A stretch of 64,000 nucleotides of DNA. It comes from CAYYKK01 sp046351395 (lineage in GTDB: Bacteria; Myxococcota_A; Polyangia; Polyangiales; Polyangiaceae). Under the pieces are notes generated by a model. The model worked only from the letters and a program-made list of their open reading frames with translations, did not search any database and was not told the origin of the DNA. A program made the translations under genes and the position numbers. Positions 37,201 to 44,645 of the stretch are shown here, in pieces. Every line of letters starts with the position of its first letter. The stretch's first letter is position 1. The DNA is taken from assembly GCA_046351395.1 (NCBI GenBank), contig JAXLYP010000028.1:102243-166242 (forward strand), written 5' to 3'.

Positions 37201-37883
37201 CCGGCTTCGCGAAGGACATCGACCCCGAGGATCTCGCCGCCGAGCTCGAGCGCGGCGCGTCGGCTCCGCCCGAGCGGGCGGGCGTCGTCGCCTCGGCGCT
37301 CGTCCTCGCGCCGTTCGTCGTGGACGCGAACCCCACGTTCGAGGCGCGCATCAGCGAGGCGGTCGATGGGCTCATGACCTCTCGCCTGCTGTTCCACCTC
37401 TACGATCTCCGGGTCGTGATCGGCGAGCTCGCGATCCAGCGCGGCCTCGAGCTCTTCGCTCGGAGGAGCCCCGCGCCGAGCGCGTGGACGCCGAAGCTCG
37501 TCGCCGCCGCGCGCGCGTGGACGTCGCTCGACGTCGTGCGCTCGGTGCAGGGGCTCTACGCATGGCCGACGGACGGCGCGATCTTCTCGATCGTGCGCGC
37601 GATCCCGGCTCACCTCGGAGCCTCCGCGGAGGAAGGCGCCATGGCGGCGGGCGCGATCGCCGCGCTGCTCCGGGCGGCGGTGCTGGACGCGACGCGGTCG
37701 GAGTCGTGGCGCGTGGAGGCGCTGCTCGCGCTCGAGGTCGGCGCCAAGGAAGCCGGTCCGGCGGCGGGCCCGTTCTCCGCCGCGCGCGCGGCGGCGCTCG
37801 CCGCGTGCCGCGCGCAGATCGCGGCCGGCGCGCCCACGATGGTCGGCGCCCTCCGGCAGCTCGTCGACGCGCGCCCCGCCTGA
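34260..37883 (+). CDS. Large WD40-repeat protein with helical C-terminal half
   Basis: A 1207-residue cytoplasmic protein. The N-terminal ~580 residues are WD40-type blades, e.g. VTCLAFSPDGARLASGS, LVALAFSPDGKKLLCTKG, AYAITPDGRFVGSSRDGLSV and GVSADGAHVWGSTHGRLVVW; about twelve blades suggest a double propeller. The C-terminal ~600 residues are Ala/Leu-rich helices of HEAT/ARM character (TAALRASSAYRYARLAEWSA) and contain an odd Tyr-rich piece (YTSDYDYSRERE). Propeller plus solenoid proteins are usually scaffolds. GTG 34,260 is the start in frame. It converges with a lipoprotein gene, leaving 15 bases between them. No partner is obvious. Confidence 0.8.
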   Translation: MRLLRELGPRSPSLLRHDAAYAVSSDGTIAVADGALIELYAADDGRRLGALESPVRVTCLAFSPDGARLASGSDDWDRETLTIWNVSARERLFGFTADHQSLVALAFSPDGKKLLCTKGTDEWGAAFVVDLEGRRVTLDEGIDGPAIASIGWSPTGEPHAALGPWSKRGWIGQVGTKKKLTNALASGERVVGPIVFSRDGQHVVAGVQTEGRVGELPTTRATVWSVASKRAVHVDDRARSVALHPDGRVALGQITLGASLTVELVDAGVAGGQAGRAGALADGFSMAAGLDSGAEPPIRFSSDGRLCIAAPRGVLAVYDVASGARIFLREAHAPVTAVCENAGAVLAVHQDGAITLYDGDRGSVLLRRSGEGLPRARVYFLLRDRRVAEATAVLAPDKVQARDVATGDVITDLAGGRAASAYAITPDGRFVGSSRDGLSVWDAATGGGHTALAGPRAAWGALGVSADGAHVWGSTHGRLVVWKTASGAIEREHVARTLPYGSVATPDLERVVSLDPRPRPGGTELAITTRRLGEDAVEDVVPLDAPPAAHDAFTVVGVSADGRSILAGTQRGRVLSFDREAPGIAPEAAEERALRACTTDAMAAEHAALLTRLLEVAGIPRGAAPRWARDAMLEAVDAILARGGRVEPYVAPLAARQFVDTSDLERRLLERATDASKSDVERTAALRASSAYRYARLAEWSAAVVALATDGGAPAALRAEAIDALHAFEPSTLDGLRRAGAVPTSAVPDTLPATAEERDALVTKIGPDEWVQALGAPLHGEFPARFTSALALVPTLLRVRRDLAGALESAIRPRLSDAPLDVALPAYEAVVETARAHCLELGDPVDAASRLLERGASSAAIGASIAARSADVRARAVDHARSALGDRARQAESRLAAWTLWRGLEPARADEELLARARDHAEDPALRRAAAKAFPALEGELRAEGVVPKKPVSQFSGYTSDYDYSREREVNARPFPPAALAGFAKDIDPEDLAAELERGASAPPERAGVVASALVLAPFVVDANPTFEARISEAVDGLMTSRLLFHLYDLRVVIGELAIQRGLELFARRSPAPSAWTPKLVAAARAWTSLDVVRSVQGLYAWPTDGAIFSIVRAIPAHLGASAEEGAMAAGAIAALLRAAVLDATRSESWRVEALLALEVGAKEAGPAAGPFSAARAAALAACRAQIAAGAPTMVGALRQLVDARPA

Positions 37884-37898
37884 GGTCGCGCGCGGGCT

Positions 37899-38576
37899 TC
37901 AGTACGTGAGCTCGACCTCGACGTTCGCGTCGTCCTGCGCGAGGCGCAGGCGGGGGGTTCGCCAGAGGACGCGGTCGAAGTCGGCTTCGGTCGCGCCTTC
38001 GGGTCGAAGGGTGCCCTTGCCGTAGCGGCGCTCGAGCTCCGCGCGCAGATCGAGGAGCGTCTGCCGCGCGTCCGCGGTGGGTGCGATGCGGATCGTCACG
38101 CTCCGCACGGCCGTCCCCTTGCCGTAGTAGACGCGGACGCGCTCGAGCGACGTCGGCCGGTTGGGGTACACGGTCACGAGGGGGTCCGGACCGTCCTCGT
38201 CGGGCGGATCCTCCTCGACGACGCCGAGCTCGTGGAGCGTCTCTCGGGTGCGCGTCTTCGGGTACGGGAGGAACGCGTCCGGGGCGGCGTTCGCCGCGCC
38301 TCGACCCACGAACGCGACGGGGTCGAACGGCGCGGGCGCGTTCTTGTGGTCCGAGGCGGCGCTCGCTTGCGTCGAGTGCCCGCTCGGAGCGGCCGCTCCA
38401 GCGGCCGCGCGGTCGTCGGGGGGAACCGTCGACGCGAGCGGGGTGGACGAGGGCTGCAGGAGTTCGGACGCGCTCATCGCGCTCGGCGTGGGCTGCGCGA
38501 CGGTCGATGGGCTCGCGTCGAACAAGAAGCATCCGCTCAGGGCAGCGGCGCTCGCGAAGAGCAGCAGGGGGCGCAT
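37899..38576 (-). CDS. Hypothetical lipoprotein
   Basis: A 225-residue predicted lipoprotein. The signal peptide (LLLFASAAALSGC) has the lipobox L-S-G-C. A ~65-residue Ser/Pro/Ala linker separates it from a C-terminal domain of ~110 residues. That domain contains RVRVYYGKGTAVRSVTIRI and LRAELERRYGKGTLRPEG, a mixed alpha/beta pattern with no family I recognise. ATG 38,576 opens the signal peptide. It is divergent from acnA, with 177 bases between them. Confidence 0.75.
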   Translation of the reverse strand: MRPLLLFASAAALSGCFLFDASPSTVAQPTPSAMSASELLQPSSTPLASTVPPDDRAAAGAAAPSGHSTQASAASDHKNAPAPFDPVAFVGRGAANAAPDAFLPYPKTRTRETLHELGVVEEDPPDEDGPDPLVTVYPNRPTSLERVRVYYGKGTAVRSVTIRIAPTADARQTLLDLRAELERRYGKGTLRPEGATEADFDRVLWRTPRLRLAQDDANVEVELTY

Positions 38577-38753
38577 GGCACACCCTACACCAGGCGGGGC
38601 TACGCGATGCGCATGACGCCCATGCGGGCCGCCCCGCGCGCGGCGACTTGCCGCGCCCGCGGCATACCCCTAGGCACGCGTCGAACACGAACGATCACGA
38701 GAGACTCGAGGCTGCTTCCAAAAGGGCCCCGACTCGTGGGAAAAGGCGGCCCC

Positions 38754-41417
38754 ATGAACAGCTTCGGCACCGAAGAGACCCTCGAAATCGAGGGGAAGAA
38801 GTACTCGATCTACAGCCTCGCGAAGCTCGCGAAGACCCACCCCGCGGTGGCGAAGCTTCCGCACTCGATCCGGGTGCTCCTCGAGAATTTGCTGCGCAAG
38901 GAGGACGGGCGGGTCGTCACGAAGGAGCACATCGAGGCCGTCGCGAACTGGGACCCGAAGCGCGTCCCGGATCAGGAGATCAACTACTACCCGGCGCGCG
39001 TCCTCATGCAGGACTTCACGGGGGTGCCCGCCGTCTGCGATCTCGCGGCGATGCGCGAGGCGCTCGTGAAGATGGGCGGCAAGGCGAGCCGCATCAACCC
39101 GCTCGAGCAGGCCGATCTCGTCATCGATCACTCGATCCAGGTCGACTACTACGCGTCGCCGCTCGCGCCGAAGCAGAACACGGACCTCGAGTACGAGCGC
39201 AACACCGAGCGCTACGTGTTCCTCCGCTGGGGGCAGAGCGCGTTCTCGAACTTCAGCGTCGTCCCGCCGTCGACGGGCATCTGCCACCAGGTCAACCTCG
39301 AGTACCTCGCGAAGGTCGTCTACGAGAAGAACGGCGTCCTCTACCCGGACACGCTCGTCGGGACCGACTCGCACACGACGATGATCAACGGCCTCGGCGT
39401 CGTCGGCTGGGGCGTCGGCGGCATCGAGGCGGAGGCGGCGATGCTCGGCCAGCCGTCGACGATGCTCATCCCCCAGGTCGTCGGGTTCAAGTTGACCGGC
39501 ACGCCGAAGGAAGGGACGACCGCGACCGACCTCGTGCTGATGGCGACGCAGATGCTCCGAAAGAAGGGCGTCGTCGGCAAGTTCGTCGAGTTCTACGGCC
39601 CGGGCGTGAAGAAGCTCGCGCTGACGGATCGCGCGACGGTGGCGAACATGGCGCCCGAGTACGGCGCGACGATCGGGTTCTTCCCGGTCGACGAGGAGAC
39701 GCTGAACTACCTCCGGTTCACGGGCCGCAGCGAGGCGCAGGTGAAGATCGTCGAGGCGTACTGCAAGGCGCAGGGCTTCTGGTTCGACCCCGACGCGGAG
39801 CCCGCCTTCTCGGACACGCTCGAGCTCGACCTCGGGAGCGTGGAGCCGAGCCTCGCGGGCCCGAAGCGCCCGCAGGATCGCGTGCCGCTCGGCCAGATGG
39901 GCGCGACCTACCAGAAGGAGCTCGCCCCGATGATCGCGGGCAAGAGTGAGCCGACGAAGAGCGGGCCGGTCGAGCTCGACGGACACAAGTTCGACCTCGG
40001 GCACGGCGCCGCCGTCATCGCCGCGATCACGAGCTGCACGAACACGTCGAACCCGGCCGTCCTCCTCGGCGCGGGCCTCCTCGCGAAGAAGGCCGTCGAG
40101 AAGGGCCTGAAGACGAAGCCGTGGGTGAAGACGTCGCTCGCGCCTGGGTCGAAGGTCGTCACCGACTACTTGAAGGACGCGGGCCTCCTCCCGTACCTCG
40201 AGCAGCTCGGGTTCCACGTCGTCGGCTACGGCTGCACGACGTGCATCGGCAACTCGGGCCCGCTCCCGACGCCGGTGTCGGACGCGGTGGAGAAGCACGA
40301 CCTCGTGGTCGCGAGCGTCCTCTCGGGCAACCGCAACTTCGAGGGCCGCGTGAATCCGCACGTGCGGATGAACTACCTCGCGTCGCCGCCGCTCGTCGTC
40401 GCGTTTGCTCTTCGCGGCGATGTGAACGCCGACCTCACGAGCGAGCCGCTCGGCAAGGGCAAGGACGGGGACGTCTACCTGAAGGACGTGTGGCCGACGA
40501 ACGCGGAGATCCAGGACGCGATCCGGACGGCGGTGAAGCCGGAGCAGTTCAAGAAGAGCTACGGCGCGGTGTTCGACGGCGACGACCAGTGGAAGAAGCT
40601 GAACGTCCCCGCGGGCGGTGTCTTCCAGTGGGACGAGAAGTCGACGTACGCGCGGAAGCCGCCGTTCTTCGACGACATCCCGGTGAAGCCGGAAGCGCCG
40701 AAGAACATTGAGGGCGCGCGGTGCCTCGCGATCCTCGGCGACTCGGTGACGACGGATCACATCTCGCCGGCGGGCAACATCGCGAAGAACAGCCCTGCGG
40801 CGAAGTACCTCGAGAGCCACGGCGTGGAGCGGAAGGACTTCAACAGCTACGGCGCGCGCCGCGGCAACCACGAGGTGATGGTGCGCGGCACGTTCGCGAA
40901 CATCCGCCTGAAGAACCTCGTCCTCGGCGGGAAGGAGGGCGGCCTCGCCCTGCACCAGCCGAGCGGCGAGGAGGGCAGCATCTACGACGTCGCCATGCGC
41001 TACACGGCGGACAACGTCCCGTCGATCGTCATCGCGGGCGCGGAGTACGGCACGGGCTCGTCGCGCGACTGGGCGGCGAAGGGACCGAAGCTCCTCGGCG
41101 TGCGCGCGGTCATCGCGAAGAGCTTCGAGCGCATCCACCGGTCGAACCTCGTCGGCATGGGCGTCCTCCCGCTCGAGTTCGACGCGGGCCAGGACGCCGC
41201 GTCGCTCAAGCTGACGGGCGCGGAGGTGTACGCGATCACCGGCATCGAGGCGGGCCTGTCGCCGAAGAAGCGGCTCCACGTGACGGCGACCGCGCCGGAC
41301 GGGAAGGTGACCGCATTCGACGTGACGTGCAGGATCGATACGCCGAACGAGGTCGACTACTACGTCCACGGCGGGATCCTCGTGTACATGCTGCGTCAGC
41401 TCGCGAAGTCGAACTGA
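38754..41417 (+). CDS. acnA: Aconitate hydratase AcnA
   Basis: An 887-residue TCA-cycle enzyme interconverting citrate and isocitrate in the cytoplasm, of the AcnA/IRP1 type. The three [4Fe-4S] ligands are visible: C428 in TSCTNTSNP and C494/C497 in GCTTCIGNSGPL. Other signatures are LVGTDSHTTMINGLGVVGWG, GDSVTTDHISPAGNI and SYGARRGNHEVM with the swivelling C-terminal domain (AGAEYGTGSSRDWAAKGP). AAGG lies before ATG 38,754; longer in-frame extension is Arg-rich and rejected. A perfect GAAA-loop hairpin follows the stop. A degraded copy of the last 86 codons, with the same terminator, lies at 43,792-44,097. Confidence 0.96.
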   Translation: MNSFGTEETLEIEGKKYSIYSLAKLAKTHPAVAKLPHSIRVLLENLLRKEDGRVVTKEHIEAVANWDPKRVPDQEINYYPARVLMQDFTGVPAVCDLAAMREALVKMGGKASRINPLEQADLVIDHSIQVDYYASPLAPKQNTDLEYERNTERYVFLRWGQSAFSNFSVVPPSTGICHQVNLEYLAKVVYEKNGVLYPDTLVGTDSHTTMINGLGVVGWGVGGIEAEAAMLGQPSTMLIPQVVGFKLTGTPKEGTTATDLVLMATQMLRKKGVVGKFVEFYGPGVKKLALTDRATVANMAPEYGATIGFFPVDEETLNYLRFTGRSEAQVKIVEAYCKAQGFWFDPDAEPAFSDTLELDLGSVEPSLAGPKRPQDRVPLGQMGATYQKELAPMIAGKSEPTKSGPVELDGHKFDLGHGAAVIAAITSCTNTSNPAVLLGAGLLAKKAVEKGLKTKPWVKTSLAPGSKVVTDYLKDAGLLPYLEQLGFHVVGYGCTTCIGNSGPLPTPVSDAVEKHDLVVASVLSGNRNFEGRVNPHVRMNYLASPPLVVAFALRGDVNADLTSEPLGKGKDGDVYLKDVWPTNAEIQDAIRTAVKPEQFKKSYGAVFDGDDQWKKLNVPAGGVFQWDEKSTYARKPPFFDDIPVKPEAPKNIEGARCLAILGDSVTTDHISPAGNIAKNSPAAKYLESHGVERKDFNSYGARRGNHEVMVRGTFANIRLKNLVLGGKEGGLALHQPSGEEGSIYDVAMRYTADNVPSIVIAGAEYGTGSSRDWAAKGPKLLGVRAVIAKSFERIHRSNLVGMGVLPLEFDAGQDAASLKLTGAEVYAITGIEAGLSPKKRLHVTATAPDGKVTAFDVTCRIDTPNEVDYYVHGGILVYMLRQLAKSN

Positions 41418-41467
41418 GCCGCCGCTTCTTTCTGGGAAAGTCGAACGCCGCGCGAAAGCGCGGCGTT
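41159..41467 (+). repeat. Intact copy of the acnA 3'-end direct repeat
   Basis: The last ~86 codons of acnA together with its hairpin terminator recur 2,633 bases downstream as a broken copy. Within the coding part I count about 19 mismatches in 259 aligned bases and no gaps; the terminator stem itself is identical. The two copies bracket the DUF4274/ankyrin gene and a small ORF. Confidence 0.8.
41444..41467 (+). terminator. acnA terminator
   Basis: AACGCCGCGC (41,444-41,453), loop GAAA, GCGCGGCGTT (41,458-41,467): a perfect 10-bp stem with a stable tetraloop, 26 bases after the acnA stop. It is followed by only a short T-containing stretch. An identical copy occurs at 44,074-44,097. Confidence 0.75.
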
Positions 41468-41671
41468 TCGCGTTCAGCGGCGGCCCGCTGGAGAAGCGCG
41501 GCGAGCCTCCGAACGAGATCGTGGCGAAACGCTTCTCCGTCCCAGCGTCACGACGCACCATCGCCCGAGCATACGTGCGGGAACCGCGTCACCTCCGGAT
41601 CCGGAGCGAGCTGGACGCGGCGTTCCCTCCATTTGCTGTGTGGCGCAGCCCGAAACGCGCTAGGCGGCGCC

Positions 41672-43267
41672 ATGGGGCACTGGATCGTCGAGTGGGAGTC
41701 GGGCGTGTTCGAGGACCCCGCGCTTCCGGAGCTGGACGTGCTGGATCGAAGCGCCACCGGAGGCACCGACGTCCCTCATTTCCCTGGGTTCGTCACGAAG
41801 CCGAAGGCGCTGCCGCTCCGCGCGATACCGGCCGCGAATGTCTTTCGACCGGCGGGGTATCCGTGGGTCGTGCTCGCGACGGACGCGTGGCGTGCCCGCC
41901 TCGGGGAGAGGTTTTCGTACCGCAAGCCCACCGGTCTGCGGAAGGGCAGTTTGCCGCTCCATTGTTTGGATCCGTGGGCGATCGATGCGCTCGCGCGCGC
42001 CCACAACTGGGATGAAGGCGCGGCGCTCCCCGCGAGGATGATCGCGTCGCCCACGTGCGATCTCGGGACGGCGCTCCGCCTCTTCTGGCGCGCGGGCGCC
42101 GGGTTCTTGCAGCAGTGGGCGGACGAGGACGAGGTGCCGCCGGTCCACCGGCGTCTCTGGCCGCTCGTTCGCGACATCGAGCGGCGCGTGCTCGCGGGCG
42201 CGTTCACGAGCGGCCGCGTCGCCTTCGACGTGGAAGAGGAAAACGACTACGAAGAGCTCGCGCACCGCTTCAAGCGGCGCGTGCCGGACGTGATGCGATC
42301 GGCTCCCGGGCCGCGCGACGAAACCGTACCGCCCCTCTTCGACGCCATCGCGCACCGCGACGCCGACCGCGTCGAGAAGCTCCTCTTGGGCGGCGCGTCG
42401 GTGGACGAGCGCGACGCGCGTGACAGCTCGGTCGTGCAGATGATCGTTCGCCATCCCAGCGCCGCCGTCCTCGCCGCGCTCCTTCGACACGAGCTCCCCA
42501 AGTGGGCGCTCCTCGACATCCTGCGCGCGCGCAAGATCGAGCTCCTCGACGCGCTCGTCGCCCACTACGGCGTCGACGCAGTCTTCCCTCTCCTCGGCGG
42601 TGTCGGGTGGCTCGAGGCGATCACCGCGCTTTGTCCCGACCCTCAGCCCGGGAAGAGTGCGCACCTCGAGGCGCGGGCGTGGTGCAACGGAAGGGAGGGC
42701 ACGGCGCTCTTCCTCGCAGCCCAAGCGGGACACCTCCCTGTGGTTCGCCTGTTGCTCGCGTTCGGCGCAGATCCGCGAACGCGAGGAGGCGAAGCCCGCG
42801 ACGACTCCGCCTTGGCTCGCGCCGCGTACGAGGGACACGTCGAGATCTGTCGGCTCCTCCTCGAGGCCGGCGCAGACGACCTCGACGGCGCCGCCGGCTG
42901 GTGCAACTGGCACGAGAAGGAGAAGGTTGAGATCCTCACGCTCCTCCTCGATCGGGGCGCCGACCCGAACACCGCGCTCCTTCGCGCGTGCATGGAAGGC
43001 CATGCGACGAGCGTCGGGCTCGCCCTCACGCACGGCGCCGATCCGAACGCGACGCCGGGCGGCACGCCGCTCCTCCACCTCGCCGTCCGGCGAACCGGCG
43101 AGTGGCACGAGGATCTCACCGCGCGCCTCGACATCGCGCGGCATCTACTCGCCGCTGGCGCGGTCCCCACCGCGAAGGACAGCGACGGCGGCGGCGTGAT
43201 CGACGCCGCGATCCGGCGGTATCGGGACGACGAATACGTCGACGCAGTGAAAGCGCTGCTCGGCTGA
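41672..43267 (+). CDS. DUF4274 and ankyrin-repeat protein
   Basis: A 531-residue soluble protein. The N-terminal ~70 residues are unassigned. At ~95-150 the segment AIDALARAHNWDEGAALPAR followed by SPTCDLGTALRLFWRAGA matches DUF4274, a small domain seen in Gram-negative bacteria of unknown role. The C-terminal ~310 residues hold ankyrin repeats, clear in GTALFLAAQAGHLPVVRLLL, ALARAAYEGHVEICRLLLEA, LLRACMEGHATSVGLALTHG and TPLLHLAVRR. It is probably a protein-protein interaction protein. ATG 41,672 is the first start after the acnA terminator region. It lies between the two acnA 3'-end copies, so it may be accessory cargo. Confidence 0.8.
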   Translation: MGHWIVEWESGVFEDPALPELDVLDRSATGGTDVPHFPGFVTKPKALPLRAIPAANVFRPAGYPWVVLATDAWRARLGERFSYRKPTGLRKGSLPLHCLDPWAIDALARAHNWDEGAALPARMIASPTCDLGTALRLFWRAGAGFLQQWADEDEVPPVHRRLWPLVRDIERRVLAGAFTSGRVAFDVEEENDYEELAHRFKRRVPDVMRSAPGPRDETVPPLFDAIAHRDADRVEKLLLGGASVDERDARDSSVVQMIVRHPSAAVLAALLRHELPKWALLDILRARKIELLDALVAHYGVDAVFPLLGGVGWLEAITALCPDPQPGKSAHLEARAWCNGREGTALFLAAQAGHLPVVRLLLAFGADPRTRGGEARDDSALARAAYEGHVEICRLLLEAGADDLDGAAGWCNWHEKEKVEILTLLLDRGADPNTALLRACMEGHATSVGLALTHGADPNATPGGTPLLHLAVRRTGEWHEDLTARLDIARHLLAAGAVPTAKDSDGGGVIDAAIRRYRDDEYVDAVKALLG

Positions 43268-43477
43268 CGATCGCCCGAGATCATCCCGCCCGAGCGCCTC
43301 CGCCGGTCGAGTGTGATCGAGCCAGCCAGATGAGGCTGTAGGCAGTGTTATCGCGCCAGCTGCGTGATGGGACTCACTCCGAGCCGACGGGTTCACCCCT
43401 CACGGACGCGAGGCCGCCGACGGGCTATGCAGTCGACGCCTGCGGCGTCGAGCGCGGCGAGGACGTTGAGGAGCGCG

Positions 43478-43717
43478 TTAGGTACGGCCACGACGCGCCT
43501 CCGAGAGCAGTGTCAGGTTGCGCGCGTTGCGCGCCAGACGATCCTCGGCCGTCAGCGCCAGGTTGGCGCGGATGAGCGAACGATCGACCTCGGCGATGGC
43601 GGCGATGACGTCGGGGTCCTCGCGCTCGAGGTGACGGAGGATTGGGCCCATCACCGGGTCGTCGTAGAGTGAGGGGTCCACGGCGTGAAAGTACGCGGGC
43701 GGTGGATGGATGCTCAT
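43478..43717 (-). CDS. Small hypothetical protein
   Basis: A 79-residue protein starting MSIHPPPAYFHAVDPSLYDD and continuing with a helical, charged body (ILRHLEREDPDVIAAIAEVD, then NARNLTLLSEARR). The composition is protein-like, in contrast with the overlapping frames, but the ribosome site is weak and no family is known. It lies between the ankyrin gene and the broken acnA copy, in the segment that may be cargo of the duplication. Confidence 0.45.
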   Translation of the reverse strand: MSIHPPPAYFHAVDPSLYDDPVMGPILRHLEREDPDVIAAIAEVDRSLIRANLALTAEDRLARNARNLTLLSEARRGRT

Positions 43718-43791
43718 GGGACGCCGTCTCGCCTCGCGAGCAAAGGAGCGTAGCACCAGACATGCGGAGAATCGCCTCTCCGATCCGTGGG

Positions 43792-44050
43792 GGGCGTCCT
43801 CCCGCTCGAGTTCGACGCGGGCCAGGACGCGGCGTCGCTCAAGCTGACGGGCGCGGAGGTGTAGGCGATCACCGGCATCGACAGCGGGCTCTCCCCGAAG
43901 AAGCGGCTCCACGTGACGGCGACGGCGCCCGACGGGAAGGTCACCGCGTTCGACGTCACGCGCAGGATCGATACGCCGAACGACGTCGACTACTACGTCC
44001 ACGGCGGGGTCCTGGTGTACATGCTGCGTCAGCTCGCGAAGGCGAACTGA
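43792..44050 (+). pseudogene. Broken copy of the acnA 3' end
   Basis: This matches acnA codons 803-887 in frame without gaps, offset 2,633 bases. By hand alignment about 19 of 259 bases differ, many at third codon positions. The tyrosine codon TAC of acnA is TAG here (43,862-43,864), a Cys in the acnA sequence DVTCRI is replaced by Arg, and EAG becomes DSG. There is no start or upstream portion, so it encodes nothing. Its 3' side keeps the real stop (44,048-44,050) and a copy of the terminator. It reads as a displaced original gene end, or a second aconitase reduced to its tail. Confidence 0.85.
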
Positions 44051-44073
44051 GCCGCCCTTTTCTGGGAAAGTCG

Positions 44074-44097
44074 AACGCCGCGCGAAAGCGCGGCGTT
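44074..44097 (+). terminator. Second copy of the acnA terminator
   Basis: The same AACGCCGCGC-GAAA-GCGCGGCGTT hairpin as at 41,444-41,467, again shortly after the acnA stop, here of the broken copy. It marks the left edge of the lower-G+C accessory segment. Confidence 0.7.
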
Positions 44098-44176
44098 TCG
44101 CGTTCGGCGGCGGCGTCATGCCCGCCGCTGGTGCAGCCTTCGTGACAGCCGCGCAGGCAGGGCGAGTTCCAACGAG

Positions 44177-44204
44177 ACGTTCTAAACGACACGTTCTAAA
44201 CGAC
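44177..44204 (+). repeat. Tandem 14-bp repeat
   Basis: ACGTTCTAAACGAC occurs twice without a gap (44,177-44,190 and 44,191-44,204), then ACCTCA. It lies just inside the left edge of the accessory segment, in a stretch with no gene. The AT-rich core TTCTAAA stands out in this G+C-rich DNA. It could be an integration or regulator site; only the repeat itself is certain. Confidence 0.6.
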
Positions 44205-44334
44205 ACCTCAAGGCCATCACGGAGCGCCGACGTCCCCCTTTTGCCGAACATCTGCCAAGTAGGCCCCCGCTCGGGGCTCAAGCCACCATCACACCGGCGC
44301 GGTAACACCTCCTCCCGGCTGCGAGACCGGAGCA

Positions 44335-44556
44335 GTGCTCAACGGGAATGCGTCCCGTTGCAGCTGCTGCACCGAACGGGCTCGGGAGCTTCTGACCACG
44401 GGGGACTCGGTGCGCAGCGTGGCCAAGAAGCTCGGCATCGGGGCAAGCACCCTGGCTCGCGCCCTCCGCGGCCCCGCACCAGAAACGCCGACGGACGAGC
44501 ACTTCGCGGACGTGCCAATCTCCGCAAGAAACGAGACGGCTGGGGCCGTCGTGTGA
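44335..44556 (+). CDS. Small helix-turn-helix protein
   Basis: A 73-residue protein. Its centre, DSVRSVAKKLGIGASTLARA, has the spacing of a Hin/resolvase-type or MerR-like helix-turn-helix (A-K-K-L-G-I-x-x-S-T-L-x-R-A). A Cys cluster (SRCSCC) precedes it. The rest is short and uninformative. The likely start is GTG 44,335. It may regulate the neighbouring minus-strand operon or be the remnant of a recombinase; it lies opposite the AlbA_2 gene, 89 bases from its end. Confidence 0.45.
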   Translation: MLNGNASRCSCCTERARELLTTGDSVRSVAKKLGIGASTLARALRGPAPETPTDEHFADVPISARNETAGAVV

Positions 44557-44645
44557 GAGCGCCAGAATTGAACAGTTGTGGTGCGACCCGGGCGGGGGGT
44601 GACAACGGTTATCACCCGAGGACGATCAGATCTGGACCGAGGCAT

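Noticed and set aside
43642..44145. A 167-residue plus-strand open frame across the broken acnA copy
   Set aside because: It is a shadow of the acnA-derived sequence in another frame; the acnA-like phase has an internal TAG and no start.
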